Assembly: GCA_026419195.1 (NCBI GenBank)
Contig: JANZZV010000013.1
Span: 1 to 54,017 of the forward strand
Source of the DNA: Fervidobacterium sp.
Lineage (GTDB): Bacteria; Thermotogota; Thermotogae; Thermotogales; Fervidobacteriaceae
Reading direction: 5' to 3'
DNA: 54,017 nt
In this document: positions 1 to 7,624 of the stretch, piece after piece
Position numbering within the stretch: position 1 is the first letter of the stretch
Layout of the letters: each line of letters opens with the position of its first letter
Translations under genes and position numbers: made by a program
The notes under the pieces: model-generated
The model's input: only the letters and a program-made list of their open reading frames with translations
Database searches by the model: none
What the model was told of the DNA's origin: nothing

Positions 1-482
1 CAAACATAGATGCAGGGAGTGGGTTAACAAGGATGTTGATGGAGATAAACTATGGGATAGACTACAGTCAACAGCAGTTGAGAGATATAAGTAGGAATAT
101 GAGGAAAGGGATAATGAAAGAGGATGTAGATTTGTTGATGAGAAGTTTACAAGAAGGGATAGGGCAGATAAGTTACAGGGTACAGGTAGAGAAAGAAAGG
201 ACATACGAAGCGATAATGATGGGGTTATTGATAGGAGGGCAGATAAAAGCGCAAGCGGAAAGGGAAGTATCAGGAGGGATAATAGACATATTGATAGAGA
301 ACAATGGAGTGGTGTACATAATAGAGTTGAAGGTAGACAGAAGTGCAAAAGAAGCACTTGAGCAGATAAAAGAAAGAAGGTATTATGAAGGTTTTGCAGG
401 TAAGAAGTGCTATTTGATAGGAGTGAATATAGACAGTAGTAAGAGGAACATATCGGAATGGGAATATGAGGTGGTAAACTGA
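1..482 (+). CDS. C-terminal part of a PD-(D/E)XK nuclease-type protein (AAA-ATPase-like/DUF1703 kind), cut by window edge
   Basis: The reading frame is open to the left edge, so the first ATG at 33 is probably internal and the N-terminal part lies outside the window. Counted from that ATG, residues 81-101 carry a PD-(D/E)XK core: Asp85 in GGIIDILI, then Glu98 and Lys100 in IIELKV, followed by a helix with QIKERRYYEGF. This is the C-terminal nuclease-like module of the AAA-ATPase-like family, which is often multicopy in Thermotogales; its biological role is unknown. Codon use is odd: Ile is almost always ATA, Arg AGA or AGG, and the coding strand is very purine-rich compared with the genes that follow. 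Transfer or recent duplication is possible. Family assignment is fairly sure, function is not. Confidence 0.75.
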   Translation, partial: NIDAGSGLTRMLMEINYGIDYSQQQLRDISRNMRKGIMKEDVDLLMRSLQEGIGQISYRVQVEKERTYEAIMMGLLIGGQIKAQAEREVSGGIIDILIENNGVVYIIELKVDRSAKEALEQIKERRYYEGFAGKKCYLIGVNIDSSKRNISEWEYEVVN

Positions 483-1039
483 TATATCAACAATAAAACA
501 AATAGCTCGTTAATATTTTTGTTGTTAATGGTTGGCAAAGATTATAAGTCTATATCAAACGAGATATACCAGTGTTAATTGCTGAATTATAAATTTTTAC
601 AAGTTTACTCGTCTATAAAATGGATAGCCGAAAGAATAAAGCAAATCATTCCCAACACACGTCGACGGGTGATAAATAAGAAAAGAATTTAAGTTAAACT
701 TACGTTAGTCGGTAAGTAGAAGAGCATGGATGGAACACTTAGAGATTGTACGTTATCGTTTGATGAACAAATATAAGAAATTTTGTTCAGTTATTTATCG
801 GACAAGGCAGTTGAATGAAATCGTAGAGGTGGAAATTCTACTAAAGCAATCTTTAGTTTGTTACTTTCAGTCCAAATATTAATCCGCGCTGTGGGAGGTT
901 GTTTATAGTTAGAAAAGTAAATAAGGAAATATGAAAATTACCTCAGGAACTATAAGAAAGGATAGTATTTTTAGAAAGTCGATTATATAATAGATATAAG
1001 GACAAAAGTTCAAACGAAGCGTCTTGAAAATTAGAAAAC
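483..1039. other. Gene-poor intergenic stretch
   Basis: I see no convincing gene in these ~560 bases. One 37-codon stretch, about 576-689 on the plus strand, is open but has no ribosome binding site and starts from a TTG. No clear terminator follows the stop at 480-482. AT-rich sequence near 984-996 (tatataat) could be the -10 of the HIT gene, but no matching -35 is obvious. Confidence 0.5.
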
Positions 1040-1052
1040 GGAGGTGTTTTCA

Positions 1053-1388
1053 ATGGCAGATTGTGTATTTTGCAAGATTGTTGAAGGAAGTATCTCATCT
1101 GACAAATTATACGAGGATGAAGATTTTATAGTTATAAAAGATATTAGACCTGTTGCACCTATGCATTTACTTGTCATATATAAGAATCATATTGCAACAA
1201 TAAACGAGCTTTCAGAAGAAGATTCAAAAAGAATGTGGAAACTGTTTGAAGTTATAAAAGTGGTAACAAAAAATCAAGGTATTGAGAGCTATAGAATTGT
1301 ACAGAACAATGGAAAAGATGCTGGACAAGAGGTTCATCACATACATTTTCACGTAATCGGTGGTAGAAAGCTCGGAATACTTGGATAA
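1053..1388 (+). CDS. HIT family protein (HinT-like purine nucleoside phosphoramidase)
   Basis: This 111-residue protein has the complete histidine triad HHIHFHVIGG near its C-terminus and the N-terminal CVFCKI start typical of bacterial HinT proteins, which hydrolyse AMP-lysine and other nucleoside phosphoramidates in the cytoplasm. I chose the ATG at 1053 (MADCVFC) because a ggaggtg Shine-Dalgarno lies at 1040-1046; the GTG at 1044 is inside that site. Length is normal for the family. It lies ~55 bp upstream of the TPR gene in the same direction and may be cotranscribed with it. The physiological substrate cannot be told from sequence. Confidence 0.9.
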   Translation: MADCVFCKIVEGSISSDKLYEDEDFIVIKDIRPVAPMHLLVIYKNHIATINELSEEDSKRMWKLFEVIKVVTKNQGIESYRIVQNNGKDAGQEVHHIHFHVIGGRKLGILG

Positions 1389-1430
1389 GTTTGAGGGGTA
1401 ATTTAGAGGTTGAACAAGTATTCAACGTTT

Positions 1431-1438
1431 GGAGGTGA
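1431..1438 (+). promoter_or_regulatory. Shine-Dalgarno that points to an ATA start
   Basis: GGAGGTGA is a perfect 8-base anti-SD match. It is followed after 5 bases by ATA AAG at 1444. The only NTG codons near it, TTG 1429 and GTG 1435, overlap the site itself, and the next in-frame NTG (1462) is too far away. Confidence 0.6.
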
Positions 1439-1443
1439 ATTAC

Positions 1444-3033
1444 ATAAAGGCTATCGTATACTTGCCATTGAAGGTTGATGTTGCTAAAAGGCTAAATTTG
1501 CCAGTTAAATTACCGGTATTGGCTGAAGATTTGTTGTTGATAACTGATCAGGATAATATCCCCATAGACGTGGTAATAAGAGGTCTTGAAGAACAATGTA
1601 AGATAGAAAAAAGCGATTACTGGTTATCATACTTGGTGTATTTTTATTATGAGAAATTCAAAATAGCTTTAAACGAGAAAGATTTTTCAGCAGCTCACCA
1701 GCTGCTTAGTAAAGCTAAAGAGCTTCAATATGATTACAGATATCATTTTTACAATGCTTTATTACAGTCAAGACTTGGTAATTATGAGATAGCCGAGATT
1801 GAACTTAAGCAATCGTTAGGTTTAAATCCAGATTTCTCGCTTGCTTATTACGAGCTTGGAAATATACTTTTTATACAAAAGGATTATGAAGATGCTATAG
1901 AGGCTTATAAAAAGGCTTATCAGATGGAACCAACTTTTCTACTTCCGTTATTAAAAATTGGCGATATATATATGGAGTTAAACCAACTTGATGATGCTGA
2001 AATAGTATATAAATCTATAATATCCAAAGATACCCTTCACCGCTACAGTACAAGAGAAGGACTTGAAATCGCACCTATTCCTGAAGCTTACTTACGATTA
2101 GGTGTTGTGTACAATTTACGACAACAATTTGACAAGGCTGAAGAGATTTTCAAATTGGGATTAAATGTTGGCAAAAAGGCAGAAATTTCCTATAACTTGG
2201 CTTACACACTTACAAGGCTTGGAAAGCACCTGGAGGCTTACAAAGTATTGTTTGATCTTGCAAAAGAATATAGATCACCTGAGGTATTGAACGAGTTGGG
2301 CATCCTTCAGCGAAGGCTTGGGTTGTACGAAGAAGCCTATAAGACATTTGAGGAGATACAAGAACAATTTCCAGAAAATTTTGAGCGAATACAGTATTTT
2401 GTTGGTGAAAAAAATTTTGAAAGTGAGTATGAAAATGAATTGAAAAGATCAGAAAATGTGCTTGAAAGGATTGAATTCCCTTTCCAAGATCAATTAAATT
2501 TAATAATAGAATCAACCGACGATGATGGAAACATTTTAATTGACAAATTTGCCGAGTTAACAGGTCTGGTTATAGCTCCTCAAGACAATAATCAACCAAA
2601 AAGTGAACATTTTCCGTATATATTCGCTGGCATGTACATAGCAGGTACGCAACCTATTGTGATGGAAAAGAACGCAACTATTCTGACTGTAGCCACACTT
2701 GGTACAGGTTTACCAATAGCTTGTACGACAGCAATACTTAGGTTATATCAATATATACTTTCAGGATTGCACAACATAGATCATTTTATTGAAGAGATTT
2801 ACCCGGAAATTGAAGAACTACATTTTGATTTTGCAAGAAAGTTGCTAAGTTTAACAGAACAACCATTGGATAATTTCTTTGACGTTGCGTCGGAAAATTA
2901 CGAAGATTTAGCTTTGAATATCATAAGAGCCGTAGGATACTTTCCAACTGCGGAGGAGATAGAAAACATAAAAGACAGCATTCTAAGAAATACAGTTGCG
3001 TTTTTGGTCAGTATAATGAAAAACGTTATTTAA
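1444..3033 (+). CDS. TPR repeat protein, probably initiated at ATA
   Basis: From about residue 50 to 320 the protein is a run of tetratricopeptide-like helical pairs, for example AYYELGNILFIQKDYEDAIEAY and AYLRLGVVYNLRQQFDKAEEIF, interspersed with longer spacers. The C-terminal ~190 residues show no motif I recognise. There is no signal peptide or membrane segment, so it should be a cytoplasmic scaffold or adaptor. The ATA at 1444 is preferred because of the Shine-Dalgarno placement; standard start rules would give TTG 1429 or GTG 1435, adding 5 or 3 residues. The first sense residues after it are KAIVYLPLKV. A terminator follows the stop. Function unknown. Confidence 0.8.
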   Translation: MKAIVYLPLKVDVAKRLNLPVKLPVLAEDLLLITDQDNIPIDVVIRGLEEQCKIEKSDYWLSYLVYFYYEKFKIALNEKDFSAAHQLLSKAKELQYDYRYHFYNALLQSRLGNYEIAEIELKQSLGLNPDFSLAYYELGNILFIQKDYEDAIEAYKKAYQMEPTFLLPLLKIGDIYMELNQLDDAEIVYKSIISKDTLHRYSTREGLEIAPIPEAYLRLGVVYNLRQQFDKAEEIFKLGLNVGKKAEISYNLAYTLTRLGKHLEAYKVLFDLAKEYRSPEVLNELGILQRRLGLYEEAYKTFEEIQEQFPENFERIQYFVGEKNFESEYENELKRSENVLERIEFPFQDQLNLIIESTDDDGNILIDKFAELTGLVIAPQDNNQPKSEHFPYIFAGMYIAGTQPIVMEKNATILTVATLGTGLPIACTTAILRLYQYILSGLHNIDHFIEEIYPEIEELHFDFARKLLSLTEQPLDNFFDVASENYEDLALNIIRAVGYFPTAEEIENIKDSILRNTVAFLVSIMKNVI

Positions 3034-3058
3034 CATCTGAATATCTTAAAACGGATTT

Positions 3059-3091
3059 ACGCCCAAAGCTTGTTGTCTTTGGGCGTTTTAA
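3059..3091 (+). terminator. Rho-independent terminator after TPR gene
   Basis: A 10-bp stem (acgcccaaag with ctttgggcgt), 8-base loop, then a short T-rich run. It separates the TPR gene from the NAD promoter just downstream. Confidence 0.8.
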
Positions 3092-3102
3092 TTTATCGTT
3101 AT

Positions 3103-3131
3103 TTGACATCATATTACATTTACAGTATAAT
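3103..3131 (+). promoter_or_regulatory. Consensus sigma-70 promoter of the nadXAC operon
   Basis: TTGACA (3103-3108), 17-bp spacer, TATAAT (3126-3131): a perfect match in both hexamers and spacing, 38 bp upstream of the nadX start. I see no clear operator, so regulation by an NAD-responsive repressor is not evident from sequence. Confidence 0.85.
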
Positions 3132-3168
3132 AAAGTTGAACATTGTAATGTATGAGGTGGTGGGAAAT

Positions 3169-3897
3169 GTGAAGGTATTTTTCGTTGGTGGAGGAAACAT
3201 CGCAAGAATAGTTCTTAAGGAGCTTGGTAGCTGTATAGACAGTTGTTGGTATTACGATAAGGTAGAGACTGGTCTTGAATGCAAGTATTTATCGAGCTTT
3301 TATATCCCATCGGATTGTGACGTTGTAGTTGAGTGTGCATCTACTGAAGCTGTTAGAGAATTTGGATTGGAAGTACTTGAGTCAGGGAAAGACTTATATG
3401 TTATGAGCTCTGGTGCATTTGCCGATGAAGAGTTCTTTAAGAGATTCTCAGAAAAGTTAAGTACATCAAAATCGAATGTTTATATACCTTCAGGTGCTAT
3501 TGGTGGGCTGGATATTATCTATGCTATTCGTAATTACATAAATAGTGTTAAGATTACAACAAGAAAACCACCAAAGGCATTTGGGTTAGAGGAACTATCC
3601 ACACAAAGAACGATATTTTATGGTAAAGTTGTAGACGCTATTAAGCAGTTCCCGCAAAATGCAAATGTTTCAATTACACTATCGCTTGCCGTTGGAGATT
3701 TTGAAAAGGTTTTTGTAGAGATTGTTGCTGACCCAAAGATAGAACAAAACATACACGAGATAAATATTTCATCAAGTGTAGGTGAGTACACGATTATACA
3801 CAAAAACAAACCCTCTCCAAACCCAAAGACAAGTTACTTAGCTCCGTTATCACTTGCTGCAGAACTGAAGAAAAGATTTGAGAAGTTAAAAATATGA
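3169..3897 (+). CDS. nadX: L-aspartate dehydrogenase
   Basis: NadX oxidises L-aspartate to iminoaspartate with NAD(P)+, replacing the FAD-dependent NadB; it is the enzyme known from Thermotoga maritima. The 242-residue protein opens with a Rossmann motif (FFVGGGNIAR), has the VVVECAS segment and the GAIGGLD and ATTRKPP-like (TTRKPP) motifs of the family, and ends with APLSLAAELKK. The GTG at 3169 is chosen because gaggtgg lies just upstream and the start then falls directly before the Rossmann strand; an upstream extension to 3070 would run through the terminator. It is first in a nadX-nadA-nadC operon, 19 bp before nadA. Confidence 0.92.
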   Translation: MKVFFVGGGNIARIVLKELGSCIDSCWYYDKVETGLECKYLSSFYIPSDCDVVVECASTEAVREFGLEVLESGKDLYVMSSGAFADEEFFKRFSEKLSTSKSNVYIPSGAIGGLDIIYAIRNYINSVKITTRKPPKAFGLEELSTQRTIFYGKVVDAIKQFPQNANVSITLSLAVGDFEKVFVEIVADPKIEQNIHEINISSSVGEYTIIHKNKPSPNPKTSYLAPLSLAAELKKRFEKLKI

Positions 3898-3916
3898 ACT
3901 GTGGAGGGAAGGAAGA

Positions 3917-4849
3917 ATGTACACCATAACACCAAATGATATTAAATCACTCGCAAGAGAAAAAGGATATGTAATAGTCGCTCATAATTACCAGATCAGA
4001 GAACTTCAAGAAATAGCTGATTATGTTGGAGATTCGCTGCAACTTGCAAGAATTGCGACACAGATAGATGCGTCCAAAATATTGTTCCTTGGAGTAGATT
4101 TTATGGCAGAATTGATAAAAGTCTTGAATCCTGAGAAAAAGATAATAGTGCCGGTAAGATACTCAACTTGCCCAATGGCAAATTCTCTTAACGTTGAAGA
4201 TGTAGTAAACGCGAAGAAAGTTTATAACGCACCTTTTGTTGCTTATGTGAACAGTAAAACGGAAGTTAAAGCTGTTGCAGACGTAGTTTGCACGTCGGCT
4301 AATGCAGTTGATGTGGTAAGAAACATCGATAGCGATATAGTTTTAATGGGTCCTGATAAGAATTTGGCCTCATTTGTAGCAGAAAAAACAGGTAAAAAAG
4401 TTATATCAGTTCCCGGCGAAAGTGGATACTGCTATGTACATAACTATGTGAGCAAAGAGCAAGTAAAAAAACTTGCTGAAAGATATCCTCAGGCTGAAAT
4501 AATGGCACATCCAGAAGTGCCAGAATGTGTGAGGCAAATTGCACATTTTGTTGGAAGTACTTCTCAGATGGAGAAATATCCATTAAAATCTGCTGCGAAA
4601 GAATTCATTGTTGTTACAGAAATAGGAATGATAGAAAAGCTTAGAAAGGTCTATCCCGATAGAACGTTTATACCAGTAAGTTCGATGGTATGTTACAACA
4701 TGAAAAAGAATAATCTAAGAAATACCTACACAGCATTGGTTAAAGAAAAAGAAGAGGTATTGGTTGACGAAAAACTGGTTGAGAGGGTAAGAAAAGCAAT
4801 AAATCGCATGATAGAACTTACAGAAAAGGTTGTGAATTTAAATGTTTGA
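3917..4849 (+). CDS. nadA: Quinolinate synthase
   Basis: NadA condenses iminoaspartate with dihydroxyacetone phosphate to quinolinate on a [4Fe-4S] cluster. At 310 residues it is the compact Thermotoga/archaeal form. The expected cluster ligands are Cys85 (STCPMA), Cys172 (GYCYVHN) and Cys259 (SMVCYNMKKN); spacing matches the known T. maritima enzyme. Other family motifs present are VAHNYQ near the N-terminus, GDS, PGESG and AHPEVPECV. The ATG at 3917 follows a ggaggg site. It overlaps nadC by 8 bp, suggesting translational coupling. As the cluster is oxygen-sensitive, the enzyme fits an anaerobic host. Confidence 0.96.
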   Translation: MYTITPNDIKSLAREKGYVIVAHNYQIRELQEIADYVGDSLQLARIATQIDASKILFLGVDFMAELIKVLNPEKKIIVPVRYSTCPMANSLNVEDVVNAKKVYNAPFVAYVNSKTEVKAVADVVCTSANAVDVVRNIDSDIVLMGPDKNLASFVAEKTGKKVISVPGESGYCYVHNYVSKEQVKKLAERYPQAEIMAHPEVPECVRQIAHFVGSTSQMEKYPLKSAAKEFIVVTEIGMIEKLRKVYPDRTFIPVSSMVCYNMKKNNLRNTYTALVKEKEEVLVDEKLVERVRKAINRMIELTEKVVNLNV

Positions 4850-5681
4850 AAAACTGGCGGAGAAGATTGCTGAGCTTGTAATTGAAGACGAAAATTTCAT
4901 AGATTTTGCATCTTATCCTCTAAGAGGGAAGATGGTGTCGGGTAACATTATCCTAAAGAGCAACTACGCTGTGCTTTCTGGTTCTGAAATTGTTGTTAAG
5001 GTGTTAAAGAAATTCTCAATAGATAGCGAATTTTATTATACAGACGGTGATATAATTTATAGTGGAGCGAATAATGTCATAGCAAAAATTTCTGGTGATG
5101 CGTACAACGTACTCATATGTGAGCGTACAGTCTTAAATGTTCTATCTTTTATGTCATCAGTGGCGACAAAAGTCAGAAAACTTGTAGAAAAAGCTAAGCA
5201 AAAAGCTCCACATGTGAAAATTGCGGCAACCCGGAAAACCATACCATTTTCAGGCGAACTACAAAAAATTGCTATTATCCATGGTGGGGGGGATACACAT
5301 AGGTTAAATTTGTCAGATTGTGCTATGATAAAAGATAATCACATAAAGCTTTATGGCTCAGTAGCAAATGCGATAAGACGAGTAAAAGAAAATTTGAGTT
5401 TCAGCAAGAAAATAGAAGTGGAAGTTGAAAATGAACAAATGGCTTTAGAAGCGTGTGAATGCAAAGCTGATATTATAATGCTCGATAATTTTCCTCCAGA
5501 GTTAGCATGTAAAGTTGCTGAAAAAATAAAAAAATTTAATCATAGCATATTGGTGGAGGTTTCTGGAGGTATAGACCCTGATACAATAGAAAGCTATCTG
5601 TGCGAGTATATAGACATAATATCCTTAGGAAAAATCACGTCGGAAGTAAAATATATCGATTTCAGTCTCGAACTAATTTGA
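4842..5681 (+). CDS. nadC: Nicotinate-nucleotide diphosphorylase (carboxylating)
   Basis: NadC converts quinolinate and PRPP to nicotinate mononucleotide, completing the aspartate-to-NaMN pathway encoded by this operon. The 279-residue protein has the family signatures: ERTVLNVLSFMS, ATRKT for phosphate binding, a glycine-rich GGGDTHRLNLSD, MIKDNH with the catalytic Lys-Asp-Asn-His, EVEVEN, IMLDN and VSGGI. It starts within the last codons of nadA and has no separate promoter. Its TGA stop at 5679-5681 lies inside the -35 hexamer of the next promoter. Confidence 0.95.
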   Translation: MFEKLAEKIAELVIEDENFIDFASYPLRGKMVSGNIILKSNYAVLSGSEIVVKVLKKFSIDSEFYYTDGDIIYSGANNVIAKISGDAYNVLICERTVLNVLSFMSSVATKVRKLVEKAKQKAPHVKIAATRKTIPFSGELQKIAIIHGGGDTHRLNLSDCAMIKDNHIKLYGSVANAIRRVKENLSFSKKIEVEVENEQMALEACECKADIIMLDNFPPELACKVAEKIKKFNHSILVEVSGGIDPDTIESYLCEYIDIISLGKITSEVKYIDFSLELI

Positions 5682-5706
5682 CAAACAAAATTAGATTTGG
5701 TATAAT
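5678..5706 (+). promoter_or_regulatory. Consensus promoter of the peroxiredoxin-ferritin pair
   Basis: TTGACA (5678-5683), 17 bp, TATAAT (5701-5706) with an added TGG extended -10. The -35 overlaps the nadC stop codon. No inverted repeat typical of PerR or Fur is obvious next to it. Confidence 0.85.
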
Positions 5707-5771
5707 ATAAAACACAATCCGTGTTTCAAGATTAGTCAGTAGTTTATTTTGTGAAGAAAGAGGGTGAAAGA

Positions 5772-6227
5772 ATGTTAGAGGTTGGACAAAAGGCTCCAGA
5801 TTTTGAGCTTGTAGATCATGAGTTAAAACCATTTAAACTTTCAGAACTCAAAGGCAAGGTGGTACTCGCCTTTTATCCTGGTGCATTCACAAGTGTTTGT
5901 GAAAAGGAGCTTTGCAGCTTTAGGGACATGCTTTACAAGCTGAACAACTTAAATGCAACGGTTGTGGGCATAAGCGTTGATACTCCATTTTCAAACAAAG
6001 CATTTGCTGAAAGAAACAAGCTGAATTTTAGATTGCTATCCGATTTTGGTGGGTTAGTTTCCAGGCAATATGGAGGAGTACATGAGAATTTTATAAACAT
6101 ACCTAATTATACAGTTTCAAAACGTTCGGTTTTCGTAGTCGGCGACGGAATAGTTATTTACAAGTGGGTGACGGACAACCCGGCTGTAGAGCCTCCATAT
6201 GATGATATAGAGAAAGTGCTCAAGTAA
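5772..6227 (+). CDS. Peroxiredoxin (BCP/AhpE-like thioredoxin fold)
   Basis: This 151-residue thiol peroxidase reduces hydroperoxides in the cytoplasm. It carries the peroxidatic motif PGAFTSVC with Cys43 and a second cysteine five residues on (Cys48, CEKELC), the arrangement of BCP-type atypical two-cysteine enzymes. N-terminal APDFELVD and later GISVD, and RSVFVVGDGIV, are standard family segments. I chose the ATG at 5772, after an agggtga site, which gives the usual MLEVGQKAPDF start; an upstream in-frame ATG does not add conserved sequence. It sits 23 bp before ferritin, so peroxide removal and iron storage are coupled. Confidence 0.92.
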   Translation: MLEVGQKAPDFELVDHELKPFKLSELKGKVVLAFYPGAFTSVCEKELCSFRDMLYKLNNLNATVVGISVDTPFSNKAFAERNKLNFRLLSDFGGLVSRQYGGVHENFINIPNYTVSKRSVFVVGDGIVIYKWVTDNPAVEPPYDDIEKVLK

Positions 6228-6250
6228 ATATAATTTAGGAGGGGTCTGAT

Positions 6251-6739
6251 ATGATAGGTGAAAAAGTTTATAAAATGTTAAATGAACAAGTTGGAAAGGA
6301 GTTATATTCGGCTTATCTTTATTTGTCCATGGCGGCATATTTTGACGCAATAGATCTGCCTGGATTTGCAAAATGGATGAAAGTCCAAGCAAAAGAGGAA
6401 GTGGGGCATGCTATGAAAATATATGAGTTCATATACGAACGAGGTGAAAGAGTCGAATTCCCTACACTTGAAAAGCCACAACCTTCTTGGGAAAGTCCTC
6501 TTAAAGCCTTTGAAGCAGCATATACCCACGAAAGGTTTGTGACTGAAAGTATCAACAAAATATACGAATGTGCTAAGGAAGAAAATGATTACGCAACGGA
6601 GCAATTTTTACATTGGTTTATAAAAGAACAAGTAGAAGAAGAAGCTCAAACAGAGTTAATAGTTAGAAAGCTTAGAAAGCTTCAAGACTCACCAACAGGT
6701 TTGTATATGCTTGATAAAGAACTGGGATCGAGAGAGTGA
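6251..6739 (+). CDS. ftnA: Ferritin (iron storage, ferroxidase)
   Basis: At 162 residues this is a normal non-haem bacterial ferritin. The four-helix bundle ligands are in place: Glu17 in the first helix, Glu50 and His53 in KEEVGHA, Glu94, Gln127 and the EEE at 129-131. It oxidises Fe(II) and stores it as a ferric core, limiting Fenton chemistry. A strong aggagggg Shine-Dalgarno precedes the ATG. Cotranscribed with the peroxiredoxin, the pair forms an oxidative-stress unit ending at the strong hairpin downstream. Confidence 0.95.
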   Translation: MIGEKVYKMLNEQVGKELYSAYLYLSMAAYFDAIDLPGFAKWMKVQAKEEVGHAMKIYEFIYERGERVEFPTLEKPQPSWESPLKAFEAAYTHERFVTESINKIYECAKEENDYATEQFLHWFIKEQVEEEAQTELIVRKLRKLQDSPTGLYMLDKELGSRE

Positions 6740-6751
6740 ATTGGTTAATCT

Positions 6752-6786
6752 AAAAAACAGAGTGTCTTAAAGACACTCTGTTTTTT
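6752..6786. terminator. Bidirectional terminator
   Basis: A 10-bp stem (cagagtgtct with agacactctg) and 3-base loop, flanked by A6 on the left and T6 on the right, so it can end transcription from the ferritin gene (+) and from the Nudix gene (-). Confidence 0.88.
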
Positions 6787-6895
6787 ATTTCTGATTTGTT
6801 CTCTTTAGAAAGTACATATCGCTGATAATGAACTTTTTGAATAACTTTTTGCAGAAACTTTAGGTTGGATTCATGTCCTGCTACAATCAACATAG

Positions 6896-7423
6896 TTAAT
6901 GAGTTTTTTCTTGATCGTTTAAAAATTGCTCTATTTCAAAAATCTTAAGGTTTGAAACCTCCTTATTGTTTGAATAGTCTATATAAGCAATTTTTAGACC
7001 TCCAGTAAAAATATGAGGAATCAAAAGTTTATCGATTGGTGAAAGGTTTTCTGAAAATAAGTTTTTCTCATTGATCCAAACTAATTCTCCTTCTTCACAG
7101 TTAATTACATTCATTGAATCTAATTCTGCTGAGAATATAAAAAGTATCCAGTTATACTTATCAGGTCCTATTTCAGAGGTGATCATTCTTAATTGCAAAT
7201 TTTTCGGTTTAAGCCCTGTCTCTTCAATGAACTCTCTTTGTATTGCATCTTGTACACTTTCATGACTTTCCACTTTTCCACCTGGTGGTACAAGAAACCC
7301 AGCAAATGGTTCGTTTTTTCTTTTCATAAATAAAAAATTTGTTTTATATTTTGCATAGCATATAACTGCCAGCTTTTGTTTATCACTTCTTTTGATTCTG
7401 TTTATAAGTGTTTGGTAGTCCAC
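6896..7423 (-). CDS. Nudix hydrolase (MutT-like)
   Basis: A full Nudix box is present at residues 49-71: Gly49, Glu55, then REFIEETGL with Arg63, Glu64, Glu67, Glu68 and Gly70. Such enzymes split nucleoside diphosphates linked to another moiety, such as 8-oxo-dGTP, with Mg2+. The FLVPPGGKVE context and the RKNEPFAG segment resemble 8-oxo-dGTP diphosphatases, but substrate cannot be assigned. The GTG at 7423 is set by a caggaggtga site 7 bases upstream. The C-terminal ~60 residues are less typical. It is a single-gene unit with its own promoter. Confidence 0.88.
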   Translation of the reverse strand: MDYQTLINRIKRSDKQKLAVICYAKYKTNFLFMKRKNEPFAGFLVPPGGKVESHESVQDAIQREFIEETGLKPKNLQLRMITSEIGPDKYNWILFIFSAELDSMNVINCEEGELVWINEKNLFSENLSPIDKLLIPHIFTGGLKIAYIDYSNNKEVSNLKIFEIEQFLNDQEKTH

Positions 7424-7456
7424 AAATCTTTCACCTCCTGTCTTATTGCTTAAGAT

Positions 7457-7465
7457 ATTATATCA
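7457..7465 (-). promoter_or_regulatory. Extended -10 promoter of the Nudix gene
   Basis: On the minus strand TGA-TATAAT lies ~35 bp upstream of the GTG; no good -35 is visible at 17 bp, typical of an extended -10 promoter. Confidence 0.5.
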
Positions 7466-7594
7466 CCAGAGCCAAGTTCATGCTTCTGAATTTAGATTGC
7501 GTAATTCAAAGTTTTTTAACGCAAAGTGCAATAAATTTAGGATTGGCGTGATCATAGGATTTATTAAATTATGAACTGTCTTTCACTTTGTTCA

Positions 7595-7603
7595 TGATAT
7601 AAT
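7595..7603 (+). promoter_or_regulatory. Extended -10 promoter of the aldo/keto reductase-PotD pair
   Basis: TGA-TATAAT, 21 bp before the ATG at 7625, with an aagggggtgg Shine-Dalgarno between. The -35 is weak. Confidence 0.5.
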
Positions 7604-7624
7604 TTATATTAAGGGGGTGGCAAA

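Noticed and set aside
576-689. 37-codon open stretch in the gene-poor region
   Set aside because: No ribosome binding site, no motif, length expected by chance in AT-rich DNA.
3109-3168. Riboswitch or NAD-responsive leader upstream of nadX
   Set aside because: The leader from the mapped promoter to the start is only about 30 bases and has no structure.
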